A stretch of DNA of 64,000 bases, taken from NCBI RefSeq assembly GCF_042686025.1, contig NZ_JBHUOZ010000003.1, positions 2,418,001-2,482,000 of the forward strand. Direction: 5' to 3'. Each line of letters opens with the position of its first letter. Within the stretch, counting starts at the first letter, position 1. The position numbers were made by a program, and so were the translations under genes. Under the pieces are notes generated by a model that worked only from the letters and a program-made list of their open reading frames with translations, was not told the origin of the DNA and searched no databases. This document shows positions 8,932 through 17,737 of this stretch, piece by piece. The DNA is from Terrimonas rubra (GTDB lineage Bacteria; Bacteroidota; Bacteroidia; Chitinophagales; Chitinophagaceae).

Positions 8932-9675
8932 ATGAAAATATTAGTTTGTATTAGTAAAACGCCTGACACAACGGCAAAAATTGCTTTCACCGACAGTAAC
9001 ACAAAATTTGATACCAATGGTGTACAATGGATCATCAATCCATCGGACGAATGGTATGCCCTGGTGCGTGCGGTAGAATTAAAAGAAAAAGACCCTGCAA
9101 CGGTGCTGCACCTCATTACTGTAGGCCAGGCAGATGCCGATCCTATTATACGTAAAGCGCTGGCATTGGGTGGCGATGAGGCCATTCGTGTAAATGCTGA
9201 CAGCCATGACAGCTATTATATTGCTTCACAAATTGCGGCAGTAGCCAAAGAAGGTGGTTATGACCTGGTGTTTACCGGTAAAGAGACGATCGACTACAAC
9301 GGTTCATCCATTGGCGGCATGGTAGCGGAATTACTGGACCTTCCTTATATTGCTTTAGCTACAAAATTTGAATTAAATGGCACGCAGGCTACCATCTCCC
9401 GTGAAATAGAAGGCGGTGAAGAAGTAGCAGAAGTAACCTTACCATTGGTACTGAGTGCGTCAAAAGGTTTGGCCGAGCAGCGCATACCTAACATGAAAGG
9501 TATTATGGGCGCCCGCACAAAACCCTTGAAAGTGGTGGAACCGGTTGCGGTTGATACGCTTACCACCATTGCCAGCTTTGGTTTACCTCCTGCAAAAGCC
9601 GGTGTAAAGCTGGTGGATGCAGATAATGTAGAAGAACTGGTACGTTTATTACACGAAGAGGCAAAAGCGATTTAA
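8932..9675 (+). CDS. etfB: Electron transfer flavoprotein subunit beta
   Basis: EtfB is the small subunit of the FAD/AMP-containing flavoprotein that passes electrons from acyl-CoA and other dehydrogenases to ETF-quinone oxidoreductase. The 247-residue protein has MKILVCISKTPDTTAKI at the start, GGDEAIRVNAD and the signature block DLVFTGKETIDYNGSSIGGMVAELL at about 118-142. Its partner EtfA follows 36 bases downstream, in a two-gene operon closed by a strong terminator. The start is fixed by the conserved N-terminus. Confidence 0.97.
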   Translation: MKILVCISKTPDTTAKIAFTDSNTKFDTNGVQWIINPSDEWYALVRAVELKEKDPATVLHLITVGQADADPIIRKALALGGDEAIRVNADSHDSYYIASQIAAVAKEGGYDLVFTGKETIDYNGSSIGGMVAELLDLPYIALATKFELNGTQATISREIEGGEEVAEVTLPLVLSASKGLAEQRIPNMKGIMGARTKPLKVVEPVAVDTLTTIASFGLPPAKAGVKLVDADNVEELVRLLHEEAKAI

Positions 9676-9711
9676 CCCGCACCATTATTCACCCTTTTTA
9701 ACACTACAATC

Positions 9712-10674
9712 ATGAGCGTTTTAATATTTATAGATCACGCAGAAGGACAAATAAAAAAAGCTTCCCTGGAAGCCATCAGCTATGGTGTAAAAATAGCACA
9801 GCAAAACGGCACAACTGCCGAAGGTATTGTACTGGGTAATGTAACCGAAGACCTGGCCGCATTAGGTAAGTATGGCGTACAAAAAATACACCATGCCGCC
9901 GATGCCGCGCTGGACCACCTGGATGCACAGCAGTACACCGCCGCTATAGCCCAATTAGCGCAAAGCATTAATGCAGATGTAATTGTTTTCTCCAATAATA
10001 CAACGGGTAAAGCCATTGCACCCCGTTTATCGGCTAAACTGAAAGCAGGATTGGTATCCGGCGCTGTAGCTTTACCCGATACGGCAAATGGATTTACGGT
10101 TAAGAAAAACGTTTTTTCCGGTAAGGCTTTTGCCAATATCAGCATTACCACAGCCGTAAAAATTATTGCGCTTAGCCCCAATGCCTATAAAATTGAAGAG
10201 ACCGGCGGCAGTGCGGAGGTAGTAGCCTATGCGCCTACCCTGTCGGCTTCAAAAGTAAAACTGGTAAGCACCACCAAAGCATCCGGCGAAATACCATTGG
10301 CCGAGGCTGAAATAGTGGTAAGTGGCGGCCGTGGATTAAAAGGACCGGAAAACTGGGGTATTGTAGAAGACTTGGCCAAAGCATTACATGCAGGTTTAGC
10401 CTGCAGCCGCCCGGTGGCCGATGCACACTGGCGTCCGCATAACGAACACGTAGGCCAGACCGGCGGGGCCATTGCCCCCAACCTCTATATTGCCATAGGC
10501 ATATCAGGTGCTATTCAACACCTGGCCGGTGTAAACCGCAGTAAGGTGATTGTGGTAATTAATAAAGATGCGGAAGCACCTTTCTTTAAAGCAGCAGATT
10601 ATGGCATTGTAGGTGATGCTTTTGAAGTAGTACCTAAACTGACTGCTGCCATCAATAAACTAAAAGGAGCATAA
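9712..10674 (+). CDS. etfA: Electron transfer flavoprotein subunit alpha
   Basis: EtfA is the FAD-binding subunit of the ETF heterodimer. The 320-residue protein has an N-terminal adenine-nucleotide-hydrolase-like domain and the C-terminal FAD domain. The latter shows VSGGRGLKGPENWGIVEDLA (about 204-223), SRPVADAHWRPH, GQTGGAIAPNLYIAIGISGA and HLAGVNRSKVIVVINKD, all typical FAD contact segments. It follows etfB by 36 bases and is the last gene of the operon. Confidence 0.97.
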   Translation: MSVLIFIDHAEGQIKKASLEAISYGVKIAQQNGTTAEGIVLGNVTEDLAALGKYGVQKIHHAADAALDHLDAQQYTAAIAQLAQSINADVIVFSNNTTGKAIAPRLSAKLKAGLVSGAVALPDTANGFTVKKNVFSGKAFANISITTAVKIIALSPNAYKIEETGGSAEVVAYAPTLSASKVKLVSTTKASGEIPLAEAEIVVSGGRGLKGPENWGIVEDLAKALHAGLACSRPVADAHWRPHNEHVGQTGGAIAPNLYIAIGISGAIQHLAGVNRSKVIVVINKDAEAPFFKAADYGIVGDAFEVVPKLTAAINKLKGA

Positions 10675-10700
10675 ACCCTTCGCTCCCCTTATCATACCAT

Positions 10701-10733
10701 GTCCGCCAACCTAAACGTTGGCGGACTTTTTTT
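10701..10733 (+). terminator. Intrinsic terminator of etfBA
   Basis: GTCCGCCAAC and GTTGGCGGAC form a perfect 10-bp stem with a 6-base loop, followed by seven or more T. It lies 26 bases after the etfA stop codon. Confidence 0.92.
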
Positions 10734-10768
10734 GCCCTGTTACAAAACCGCCTGCACCCACGCTTTAT

Positions 10769-10803
10769 TCATCATTCATAATTCCACATTCATAACTCAT
10801 AAA
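10769..10803. repeat. AT-rich intergenic repeat (ATCATTCATAATTC type)
   Basis: ATCATTCATAATTCCAC and ATTCATAACTCATAAA are variants of the words seen at 3563-3620 (reverse complement) and 31150-31205. It sits between the etf terminator and the next gene and has no coding potential. Confidence 0.45.
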
Positions 10804-10919
10804 ACGGCCCCGGGACCTTAAACTGTAAACCCAAAACCTTAAACGGGCTCCCGGCCCCTAACTTTATTAAAACAGGCTATGTTTTTTTAGGTAAAAACAT
10901 TAGTTTCGTGTTCCTAATT

Positions 10920-11522
10920 ATGAAGAGAATAGAATTGGAAATAGTGGCTTTATCACATAGTATTACGCAAACACATTCGTATGCGGTAGTGCTGGGTGAG
11001 ATAAACGGATTAAGAAGATTGCCCATCGTAATTGGTGCCTTTGAAGCACAGGCTATTGCTGTTGCCCTGGAAAAAATGCAACCCAGCCGGCCCCTGACCC
11101 ATGACCTGATGAAAAATTTCCTGCAGGCCTTTAATATTGAACTGCACGAAATTATTATCTGTGATCTGCAGGAAGGTATTTTCTTCTCCAAGCTGATCTG
11201 CTCATCGGCCAACGACACTATTGAAATTGATTCCCGTACCTCCGATGCCCTGGCCCTGGCCGTACGTTTCGGATGCCCCATTTATACATATGAGAACATC
11301 CTGGAAAATGCGGGTATCTTAATGGACGAAACAGGCTCCGAGCAAGGCAAAAAAGCTGAAGAGGAAAGCTTTGAAGAAAGCAGTGAGCCCGCAGCAGATG
11401 AAAACCTGAAAAACCTGACACTCGAAGAATTAAATCAACTTTTAAACGAAGTATTAGAGAACGAAGACTACATAAAAGCCATTACGATCCGCGACGAGAT
11501 CAATAGCCGTAAAAAGAAATAA
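10920..11522 (+). CDS. Bifunctional nuclease family protein (DUF151) with C-terminal UVR motif
   Basis: Residues 1 to about 135 form a DUF151/bifunctional nuclease domain, with KRIELEIVALSHSITQTHSY, VLGEINGLRRLPIVIGAFEA and SRTSDALALAVRFGCPIY. Archaeal and plant relatives have RNase and DNase activity. The C-terminal 35 residues (LEELNQLLNEVLENEDYIKA and following) look like the UvrB/UvrC interaction motif, joined by an acidic linker. I start at ATG 10920; the GTG four codons upstream would add residues not expected for the family. The gene is 53 bases upstream of ispE and may be cotranscribed with it. Its role is unproven; a stress-linked nuclease is the family expectation. Confidence 0.88.
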   Translation: MKRIELEIVALSHSITQTHSYAVVLGEINGLRRLPIVIGAFEAQAIAVALEKMQPSRPLTHDLMKNFLQAFNIELHEIIICDLQEGIFFSKLICSSANDTIEIDSRTSDALALAVRFGCPIYTYENILENAGILMDETGSEQGKKAEEESFEESSEPAADENLKNLTLEELNQLLNEVLENEDYIKAITIRDEINSRKKK

Positions 11523-11575
11523 AATCCACCGTATAACGATCACTGATTTACATTATCCTAAAACCAATATCAATC

Positions 11576-12421
11576 GTGATTCTATTTTCAAATTGTAAAA
11601 TCAATTTAGGGTTACATATCACAGGAAAACGAACAGATGCTTACCACGATATAGAAACAATTTTTTTCCCTGTTCCTGTTCATGATGTACTGGAAATAAT
11701 GACCGGCTCCGACAGCAGAAGCGGGGGCTCCGTAAACCTGAGCCTGACAGGTATACCTATACCCGGTACCATTACCGGTAACCTGATTGTAGTAGCCTAT
11801 AAGCTGCTGAAAAAAGACTTTCCCCTTTTACCACCCGTACATTTTCATTTACATAAAATGATACCGCCTGGTGCCGGTTTAGGTGCAGGCAGTGCCAACG
11901 GTGCTTTTGCCTTAAAAGGGTTAAACGATAAATATGAACTGGGATTAAGCGAGCAGCAATTAATAGACTATGCCGCACAGATAGGCAGCGATACCTCCTT
12001 TTTTATTGTGAACGAGCCCTGTTATGCAACAGGCCGCGGTGAAGTACTGGAGCGGATAAAACTGGACCTGTCCGATTACAAACTAGTTATTGTTAATCCC
12101 GGCATTGAAATATCCACCGCATGGGCATTTACTTATGTCATACCCATGCAACCAGAGCGATCATTAAAAGCCATCATTCAACAGCCGGTCAGCACCTGGC
12201 GTAAGGAGTTGTATAATGATTTTGAATCGACCGTTTTCCGCAGCTACCCGCAGATTGAAAGTTTAAAAAAGGAACTCTATGATGCAGGGGCCGAGTATGC
12301 CTCTATGAGTGGCTCGGGCAGTACGGTATACGGCCTTTTCCCCAAAGATGCCAACCCCGTTTTTAATTTCCCCACCAACTATTTTCAAAAAACCGTTTCA
12401 CTGGGGACTGCTACCATTTAA
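11576..12421 (+). CDS. ispE: 4-diphosphocytidyl-2-C-methyl-D-erythritol kinase
   Basis: IspE phosphorylates CDP-methylerythritol in the non-mevalonate isoprenoid pathway. The 281-residue GHMP kinase has the N-terminal NCKINLGLHITGKRTDAYHD block (about 6-25), the ATP loop PPGAGLGAGSANGAFAL (about 91-107), and the C-terminal SMSGSGSTVYGLF block. The start codon is GTG at 11576. No ATG lies close upstream in frame, and the usual MI(x)F(x)N(x)KIN beginning of the family fits this start. It is the only MEP-pathway gene in the window. Confidence 0.95.
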   Translation: MILFSNCKINLGLHITGKRTDAYHDIETIFFPVPVHDVLEIMTGSDSRSGGSVNLSLTGIPIPGTITGNLIVVAYKLLKKDFPLLPPVHFHLHKMIPPGAGLGAGSANGAFALKGLNDKYELGLSEQQLIDYAAQIGSDTSFFIVNEPCYATGRGEVLERIKLDLSDYKLVIVNPGIEISTAWAFTYVIPMQPERSLKAIIQQPVSTWRKELYNDFESTVFRSYPQIESLKKELYDAGAEYASMSGSGSTVYGLFPKDANPVFNFPTNYFQKTVSLGTATI

Positions 12422-12529
12422 TATCGTACCTTTGCCGTAATAATTATTGTACTATTACCTCAATAGCTACCATACCATTGTTTTTAAGTAACAACTTAGA
12501 CCTGCTCAATCACTGAGTAGTGTGCTTAC

Positions 12530-12551
12530 ATGGTGAATGATCATTCACCAT
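12530..12551. promoter_or_regulatory. Perfect 22-bp palindrome upstream of ornithine aminotransferase
   Basis: The arm ATGGTGAATGA is followed directly by its exact reverse complement, with no spacer. It lies 46 bases before the aminotransferase start. Length and symmetry fit a dimeric repressor operator; no T-tract follows, so it is not a terminator. The regulator is unknown. Confidence 0.6.
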
Positions 12552-12597
12552 ACCCGTTCCTTTTACACGTTTCTTTCACTTTTAAAACAATGTTGTT

Positions 12598-13827
12598 ATG
12601 CATACAGCCAGTGTTGCCTCGCAGTATTATATTGATCTAGAAAATGATTTTGGCGCCCACAATTACCACCCCTTACCCGTTGTATTAAAAAAGGGACAAG
12701 GCATCTGGTTATGGGATGTGGATGACAAAAAATATATCGACTTCCTGAGTGGTTACTCTGCCGTTAACCAGGGACATTGCCACCCGGTAATTGTACAGGC
12801 CTTTTTACAACAGGCACAACAGCTTACCCTTACCAGCCGTGCTTTTTATAATAATGCATTAGGTGAATACGAAAAATATACCTGCCAGTATTTTGGTTAT
12901 GATAAGGTATTGCCCATGAATACCGGTGTGGAAGCGGTGGAAACCGGCATTAAACTTTGCCGTAAATGGGGTTACGAAGTAAAAGGTATTGCCCCGGGCC
13001 AGGCTAAAATAATTGTTTGTGCAGGCAACTTTCATGGCCGTACTTCTACTGTTATTTCCTTTAGCAGCGATCCCAGTGCCAAACACAATTATGGTCCGTA
13101 TACACCCGGTTTTATCAGCATTCCCTATAACGACCTGGCAGCACTTGAAGAGGCCCTGCAGGACAAAGATGTTGCCGGCTTTTTAGTGGAGCCCATCCAG
13201 GGTGAAGCAGGTGTACTGGTTCCCGATGAAGGTTACTTAAGCAAAGCAAAAGCTTTATGCACTGCAGCCAATGTTTTATTCATTGCCGATGAAATACAGA
13301 CAGGTCTTTGCCGTACCGGTAAATTACTGGCCTGCGATCATGAAAAGGTACGCCCCGATATTTTATTATTGGGTAAAGCCCTCAGTGGTGGTATGTTACC
13401 GGTAAGTGCGGTGCTGGCAAATGATGAAATTATGCTCACCATTAAACCGGGCGAACATGGCTCTACCTACGGTGGCAACCCCCTGGCCTGCGTAACAGCC
13501 ATTGCGGCATTAGAAGTATTAAAGAATGAACAGATGGCGGACAATGCCGAAAAAATGGGGAAATTATTAAGGGATGGCCTCACTGCATTACAATCCAAAC
13601 ATATTAAACAGGTACGCGGTAAAGGTTTGTTAACCGCTATTGTAATTGAACATGCTAATCCCGATGCTGCCTGGTTACTGTGTACCGAACTGATGCAGAA
13701 CGGGCTGCTGGCCAAACCTACCCATGGTGATAAGATACGTTTTGCACCGCCGCTATTGATAACCGAAGCGGAAATTCAGCAATCAATAGCCATTATACAA
13801 AAATCACTGGCCTGCCTGGATGTATAA
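12598..13827 (+). CDS. rocD: Ornithine aminotransferase
   Basis: This class-III PLP aminotransferase moves the delta-amino group of ornithine to 2-oxoglutarate, giving glutamate semialdehyde for proline or glutamate synthesis. The 409-residue protein has the YHPLPVVLKKGQGIWLWDVD start, NTGVEAVETGIKLCRKWGY (about 108-126), NFHGRT, the Asp in FIADEIQTGLCRTG (about 228-241), and the PLP lysine in LLLGKALSGG (Lys about 260). These are ornithine rather than acetylornithine aminotransferase features. The gene stands alone behind a perfect palindrome that is probably an operator. Confidence 0.93.
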   Translation: MHTASVASQYYIDLENDFGAHNYHPLPVVLKKGQGIWLWDVDDKKYIDFLSGYSAVNQGHCHPVIVQAFLQQAQQLTLTSRAFYNNALGEYEKYTCQYFGYDKVLPMNTGVEAVETGIKLCRKWGYEVKGIAPGQAKIIVCAGNFHGRTSTVISFSSDPSAKHNYGPYTPGFISIPYNDLAALEEALQDKDVAGFLVEPIQGEAGVLVPDEGYLSKAKALCTAANVLFIADEIQTGLCRTGKLLACDHEKVRPDILLLGKALSGGMLPVSAVLANDEIMLTIKPGEHGSTYGGNPLACVTAIAALEVLKNEQMADNAEKMGKLLRDGLTALQSKHIKQVRGKGLLTAIVIEHANPDAAWLLCTELMQNGLLAKPTHGDKIRFAPPLLITEAEIQQSIAIIQKSLACLDV

Positions 13828-13903
13828 CAGCAGTGTCATATTATTTATTTTTTAAACTGTTTTCACAAACATTGGCCTAATTTGCAGCCTTAAAAAATTA
13901 CTA

Positions 13904-14560
13904 TTGCAGCAAAAAGTTAATAATACAGCCCCTCCCGTTTTACTGGGTGCCAGTGATGGCATCATAATTTTACTTTGTTTATTAGCCATCATGACCGCCT
14001 TCAGCACGGCAGGCGGTACAATTATTACGGTAACCCTGATCGCTACTTTTTTAGTGGGCATTACTATTTTTTTTGCAGCAAAGGGCGAAGCAACTTTAGA
14101 GAATGAGATATATGCCGATGCTAAGATCAGCGATACCACAAAAACCATCGGCTTTACCAAATCAAAAGCATTTTATGCCAACCTGGGCTTTAGCAGCGAG
14201 TTACAGGAACGAGTGATCGCTGATGAGCTGAGAGAAAAAAAGATCTGGCGCGATGCCCTGGATACCGAAACAAGCGAAGCCGATAAAGCAAGGGTAAAAA
14301 ATCCCGTGCAATATGGCTTTTGGGTAAGCCTGTCCTATATATTTGGCGCATTTATTACCGTATTACCCTTTTATTTAAGTAAGGATACCGGCTTTGCATT
14401 CCGCTTATCGGCTATTATTGGTCATTCGGTACTACTGATCATTGGTTTTTTAAAAGCCCGGTCCATGGGTGCCAACCCTTTATTAGGTGGCCTGGCCCTT
14501 GCATTGATAGGAGCAGCCTGTACCGCTGCCGTTTATTTTGTCAGCACTTTTATACAATAA
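13904..14560 (+). CDS. VIT1/CCC1-like membrane protein
   Basis: A 218-residue membrane protein with five likely transmembrane segments: two near the N-terminus (around LLGASDGIIILLCLLAIMTA and IITVTLIATFLVGITIFFAA), a central charged domain, then three (around FWVSLSYIFGAFITVLPFYL, IGHSVLLIIGFL and GLALALIGAACTAAVYF). The layout and GASDG near the start match the VIT1/CCC1 family of Fe/Mn transporters. The charged cytoplasmic domain between TM2 and TM3 is typical. The start appears to be TTG; no ATG is close upstream, and starting at a later ATG would remove the first segment. Substrate is inferred from family only. Confidence 0.75.
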   Translation: MQQKVNNTAPPVLLGASDGIIILLCLLAIMTAFSTAGGTIITVTLIATFLVGITIFFAAKGEATLENEIYADAKISDTTKTIGFTKSKAFYANLGFSSELQERVIADELREKKIWRDALDTETSEADKARVKNPVQYGFWVSLSYIFGAFITVLPFYLSKDTGFAFRLSAIIGHSVLLIIGFLKARSMGANPLLGGLALALIGAACTAAVYFVSTFIQ

Positions 14561-14590
14561 GAAACGGGTAAGCATAGCCTACCCGTTTCT
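14560..14590. terminator. Bidirectional intrinsic terminator
   Basis: AGAAACGGGTA and TACCCGTTTCT form an 11-bp stem with a 9-base loop between two convergent genes. A-rich and T-rich flanks allow use on both strands, though neither T-tract is long. Confidence 0.75.
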
Positions 14591-14612
14591 ATACAATATG
14601 ATCAGTAAGTGA

Positions 14613-15041
14613 TTACTGATCGATCCTTAAAAAATTGCCTTGTTTATCAAATACCAGCTCTACATTATTAGAGAGTGTTATTTCCTGTGTAGTGCTCTCA
14701 AGCTCCCATTTCCTGATATATTCATTGGGATAATTAGTGCGAACATAACTTACCAGTAAAGAAGGCAGGGCCGAATCAGGTAAAGCACTGTTGCCGGATA
14801 TTTCTTCAATATCGCCCCGGTGGTTAAACTCCAGCTTGGTACCATTGCTTAAATACACTTCGTATTTCCAGTTGGTATCGTCCCACTCCCTTACCGATTG
14901 CGAAATGGTAATGCCGGAAAAATGCGTAGCTATAAAATCCCTGGCATCCCTGGGCAGGTCATTATCATCAATTACCTTTTCCTTTTTACAGGCACTCAAT
15001 AATAAAACGGGAACGGCCAATAACAGCAATAACTTTTTCAT
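14613..15041 (-). CDS. PepSY-like domain lipoprotein
   Basis: A 142-residue lipoprotein with a type-II signal peptide (MKKLLLLLAVPVLLLSAC), where the Cys at about residue 18 would be lipidated. The mature part has two copies of a beta-sheet unit: IATHFSGITISQSVREWDD with KYEVYLSNGTKLEFNHRGDI, then VRTNYPNEYIRKWELEST with NVELVFDKQGNFLRID. This is the putative PepSY-like fold (PF11396) common in Bacteroidota. Its role is unknown; such proteins are thought to bind or inhibit partners in the envelope. Confidence 0.85.
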   Translation of the reverse strand: MKKLLLLLAVPVLLLSACKKEKVIDDNDLPRDARDFIATHFSGITISQSVREWDDTNWKYEVYLSNGTKLEFNHRGDIEEISGNSALPDSALPSLLVSYVRTNYPNEYIRKWELESTTQEITLSNNVELVFDKQGNFLRIDQ

Positions 15042-15212
15042 CAGTATTAATTTTTATAAATGTTTACTACAATATCAGATACTAAAACCATGCAGAAATT
15101 ATACCATAAAATCTACCGGGGCTACCCTATTCCTATAATAAAACCCCTGTAAGGCCGGACATTTGAAAATGGACCGGCGAAACATATTTTTTTACGAAAT
15201 GCATTTTTCCGC

Positions 15213-15241
15213 TTTGTAAATGCAATAGGCTTGTATATTTG
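15213..15241 (+). promoter_or_regulatory. Promoter upstream of the 115-residue protein gene
   Basis: TTTG at 15213-15216 and TATATTTG at 15234-15241 match the -33 and -7 consensus of Bacteroidota housekeeping promoters, with 17 rather than 19 bases between them. The gene starts 63 bases downstream. Confidence 0.6.
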
Positions 15242-15303
15242 CGTTATTGATAGCCTGTGGCTATTGGAGAAATCAATTGTAACTAACTATAAAAGAACGC
15301 AGT

Positions 15304-15651
15304 ATGCCTGAAAAGAGTAACTTTTTTGCTAAATTCTCCTTAATTAGCAAAACTGCATTGAAAGACGCATTTGAAATGAACACCTGGACGGCCAGCAGAG
15401 CCGGCGGTGGTAATTATGACCTGAAAAACGAGTGGTCAACCTTATTTTTAGAAGGCGATGATATTAAACCTATTGTAACAGGTTATATCAACTACGAAAA
15501 AGAGAACCTGAGGATCTTACACAATATCATTGACAGGTTACAATTGGAATACAGCTACGAGTTATACGACGATGAAGACAACCTGATACTGGAAAAAGAG
15601 CGTAAACTGGAACCCATTGATGACGAGGAAGAAGAAGAAACTGAAGCATAA
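15304..15651 (+). CDS. Conserved hypothetical small acidic protein
   Basis: I do not recognise a named family. The protein is 115 residues, soluble, with no signal peptide. It has an N-terminal NFFAKFSLISKTALKDAFEM segment and a central beta-rich part (WSTLFLEGDDIKPIVTGYIN). The tail is very acidic (DDEEEEETEA). It is a single-gene unit with its own promoter and a strong terminator, which suggests abundant, independent expression. Codon use is like its neighbours, so there is no sign of transfer. Confidence 0.7.
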   Translation: MPEKSNFFAKFSLISKTALKDAFEMNTWTASRAGGGNYDLKNEWSTLFLEGDDIKPIVTGYINYEKENLRILHNIIDRLQLEYSYELYDDEDNLILEKERKLEPIDDEEEEETEA

Positions 15652-15655
15652 TATA

Positions 15656-15683
15656 AAAAAGACCGGCAAGCCGGTCTTTTTTT
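15656..15683 (+). terminator. Intrinsic terminator
   Basis: GACCGGC and GCCGGTC form a perfect stem with loop AA, extended by A:T pairs from the AAAAAA/TTTTTT flanks. It lies just after the 115-residue protein gene. Confidence 0.9.
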
Positions 15684-15706
15684 ATTTTACAATGTAGCCT
15701 CGCAGT

Positions 15707-15842
15707 TATTGGTTCGAGGGATACGAAGCACGGCATTGGTTTTGCTTTCAGCGTTCGGCTTTTTGCTTTAAGCTGTTGATTAACGATATACTGTACAAGT
15801 GTGCGACGCAACAAAAGCCCGATCAGGGGAGGGACGATGATT
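15707..15842 (+). repeat. Dispersed intergenic repeat, copy 2 (longest)
   Basis: The full module order is visible: TGGTTCGAGGGATACGAAGC, then GGCATTGGTTTTGCTTTCAG, then TTTTGCTTTAAGCTGTTG, then ATTAACGATATACT, then GTACAAGTGTGCGACGCAA, then GGGGAGGGACGATGATT. The inverted copy at 18929-19042 is nearly identical through all modules. It lies between convergent genes. Confidence 0.85.
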
Positions 15843-15857
15843 AAAAAAAGTATATAG

Positions 15858-15972
15858 AAATTAGTATTTAGATAGTAGTATGTAGTATATAGAAACTTGT
15901 ATGCAGGCCATATACACTTGTTTGTCTACATACTAAATACTATATACTAAATATCTATATACTCCATACTAC
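15858..15972. repeat. AT-rich repeat of TAGTATGTAGTATATAG type with inverted arms
   Basis: TAGTATTTAGATAGTAGTAT at the left is mirrored by CATACTAAATACTATATACT at the right, around a GTATGCAGGCCATATAC centre. A short version recurs at 24603-24640. The unit is intergenic and could fold into a long imperfect hairpin downstream of the minus-strand gene that ends at 15976. Confidence 0.5.
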
Positions 15973-15975
15973 CCG

Positions 15976-17526
15976 CTACTCCCCTTTCTTTTCCCGCAGG
16001 TATTTTTTACGGATCACATCCTGCACATTGATATTGTATATTTTACTTTCCAGCCAGGATATTACATCCAGGTAAGCAAAAGCCCGGGTCTCTAAGGGGT
16101 TACCCTCGTATTTCTTCAGCCTGTTGAGTAACTTTTCAAACTCGGGTTTAATGGAATGGGCGCCCACTTTAAAGGAACGGCGTAAGAAGGCGAACATCTC
16201 CTCCTCCACCTTACTCAAACTCTCCATCTTGGCCATATACCGGTACACCGATTTACTCAGGTATTCCAGCAGATCAAAATTGCCTAACTCGTAATGCGCA
16301 ATCAGGTTTAACAAACGGGCATAACTCTGCAGGTCGGTACGCAGGTCATCTTTCTGGTTAATAATGCGGTTTAAATAATCAATGGCCTTTTCATTATTAC
16401 CACTGCCAAAATACAGGCAGGCTATTTTGTAATAAAATACCATTACCCGGTGCCGGTCAAGGTAAAGCCCATATTCTACCAGCATCTCCTCTAAAAACGG
16501 CACCAGTTTGGTTCCTTTTTCAAAAGTGCCTTCCAGGAAATGCAGGTTGATCCTGGCCGTGTACAGGTATACATAGGTCAGTATCCGGTTATTCTCATTG
16601 TCTTCTACCAGTTTTGTCTGCGCAAATGTTTTAAACATTTTAATACATTCCAGTAGTTTATCATGGTTCAGCAGGTCAAAATGGGCACTCATTAAATTAT
16701 GCATGCCCTTGATATAATTGGCCGTTTCAACGGCCAGCATCTCGGGGTGCAGTTCAAACAGGTCAACCCAGCGCTGGCAGTATTTATAGTACAATAAAAA
16801 ATCGTGCTTGATAAAAGAGTACCAGGCAAAACACTGGTAATAATATAACCGCTCATAAAAGCCCTTGCTTAAAGCGGCTTCCTTGGGCATGCTGGTCTCA
16901 AAAAAAAGTTTTACGCTCTTCAGGTCGTTCTCATTACGGGCATGCCCGTGTTGAATATACCAGCTGTATAATTGCAGGGATAAATTGGATAACCTACTTA
17001 CCAGGGTCAAACGTTCATTGATGATCTCCGATTCGTTGGACAATTCATCTGCCCGGCCCTGCATGCTGCGGGTAATGTATAAAGCCTCTATCTTCTTTTC
17101 AAAAAACAAAGCCTGTTGTACATACGTGTATTGCTGGTACTGGGTGGCCAGGTCTTTTAATTTATCCAGGGCTTTCAGGGCCTGTAAATACAAACCTTTA
17201 TTATACAAAATACGGGCATAATCCATCTGCTCATGCAGCCGCAGGTCAATATTATCCTCATCGCGGATAATGCGTAAACTGGAAAGTATCTGTTTATATA
17301 AAGCCGCCTTTAAATTAGACAGCTGCTGCTTGCTGATGGACTTGTTTTTTTGCAGGATGGCTTTCTCATCATAATCGGCCGATTTATCCAATGCATCAAA
17401 TAACTGGGTGGTTTTCAGTGTATCACTGGCCGTGTTACGGGTTACATACAGCTTAAAATTGCGCTTTTCGCTCTTGGTAAGCGACTTAATCAGCTGGAAT
17501 AGTGTATCTGTTGACCTGTTGGGCAT
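15976..17526 (-). CDS. Conserved helical-repeat (TPR-like) protein of unknown function
   Basis: A 516-residue, soluble, almost all-helical protein with no signal peptide. It starts MPNRSTDTLFQLIKSLTKSE and contains repeated helix pairs such as LYNKGLYLQALKALDKLKDL and IACLYFGSGNNEKAIDYLNR, which look like divergent TPR units. Proteins of this shape are common as uncharacterised genes in Bacteroidota. Basic residues in the first 80 positions (RNFKLYVTRN) might indicate nucleic-acid or phosphate contact, but this is weak. It is divergent from leuA, 211 bases away, and its role is unknown. Confidence 0.75.
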   Translation of the reverse strand: MPNRSTDTLFQLIKSLTKSEKRNFKLYVTRNTASDTLKTTQLFDALDKSADYDEKAILQKNKSISKQQLSNLKAALYKQILSSLRIIRDEDNIDLRLHEQMDYARILYNKGLYLQALKALDKLKDLATQYQQYTYVQQALFFEKKIEALYITRSMQGRADELSNESEIINERLTLVSRLSNLSLQLYSWYIQHGHARNENDLKSVKLFFETSMPKEAALSKGFYERLYYYQCFAWYSFIKHDFLLYYKYCQRWVDLFELHPEMLAVETANYIKGMHNLMSAHFDLLNHDKLLECIKMFKTFAQTKLVEDNENNRILTYVYLYTARINLHFLEGTFEKGTKLVPFLEEMLVEYGLYLDRHRVMVFYYKIACLYFGSGNNEKAIDYLNRIINQKDDLRTDLQSYARLLNLIAHYELGNFDLLEYLSKSVYRYMAKMESLSKVEEEMFAFLRRSFKVGAHSIKPEFEKLLNRLKKYEGNPLETRAFAYLDVISWLESKIYNINVQDVIRKKYLREKKGE

Positions 17527-17707
17527 TGTAATTGAAAAACTTTAAAATTCTTTACAGTACTGCGTTTCAGCCAAAATCACCCCCTTTCAGGTGCGTAATT
17601 CTACCTCAACTTTGTTTTCCCTGCGCTTTGTGTTATAGGTAATTTAGTAAGCTAATATACGGCTTGCATCAACCTAAAAGTTTAAAAGAGCTTGCAAATT
17701 ATGCCGA

Positions 17708-17715
17708 TAGTTTTG
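17708..17715 (+). promoter_or_regulatory. Probable -7 element for leuA
   Basis: TAGTTTTG matches TAnnTTTG and lies 22 bases before the leuA ATG, giving a very short leader. A TTG lies at 17692-17694, closer than the usual spacing. No leader peptide or terminator is visible here. Confidence 0.5.
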
Positions 17716-17737
17716 TAAAACAATTTAAAAACTAATC

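Noticed and set aside
15705..15725. GGTTCGAGG looked like a tRNA T-loop
   Set aside because: No acceptor stem, anticodon stem or CCA end is present nearby, and the same segment belongs to the dispersed repeat.
15858..15972. Repeated TAGTAT words considered as a CRISPR or tandem array
   Set aside because: No regular repeat-spacer spacing, and the words are inverted rather than direct repeats.
17527..17737. Search for a leucine leader peptide before leuA
   Set aside because: No short ORF with Leu codons and no terminator hairpin were found; the -7 box is only 22 bases from the ATG.
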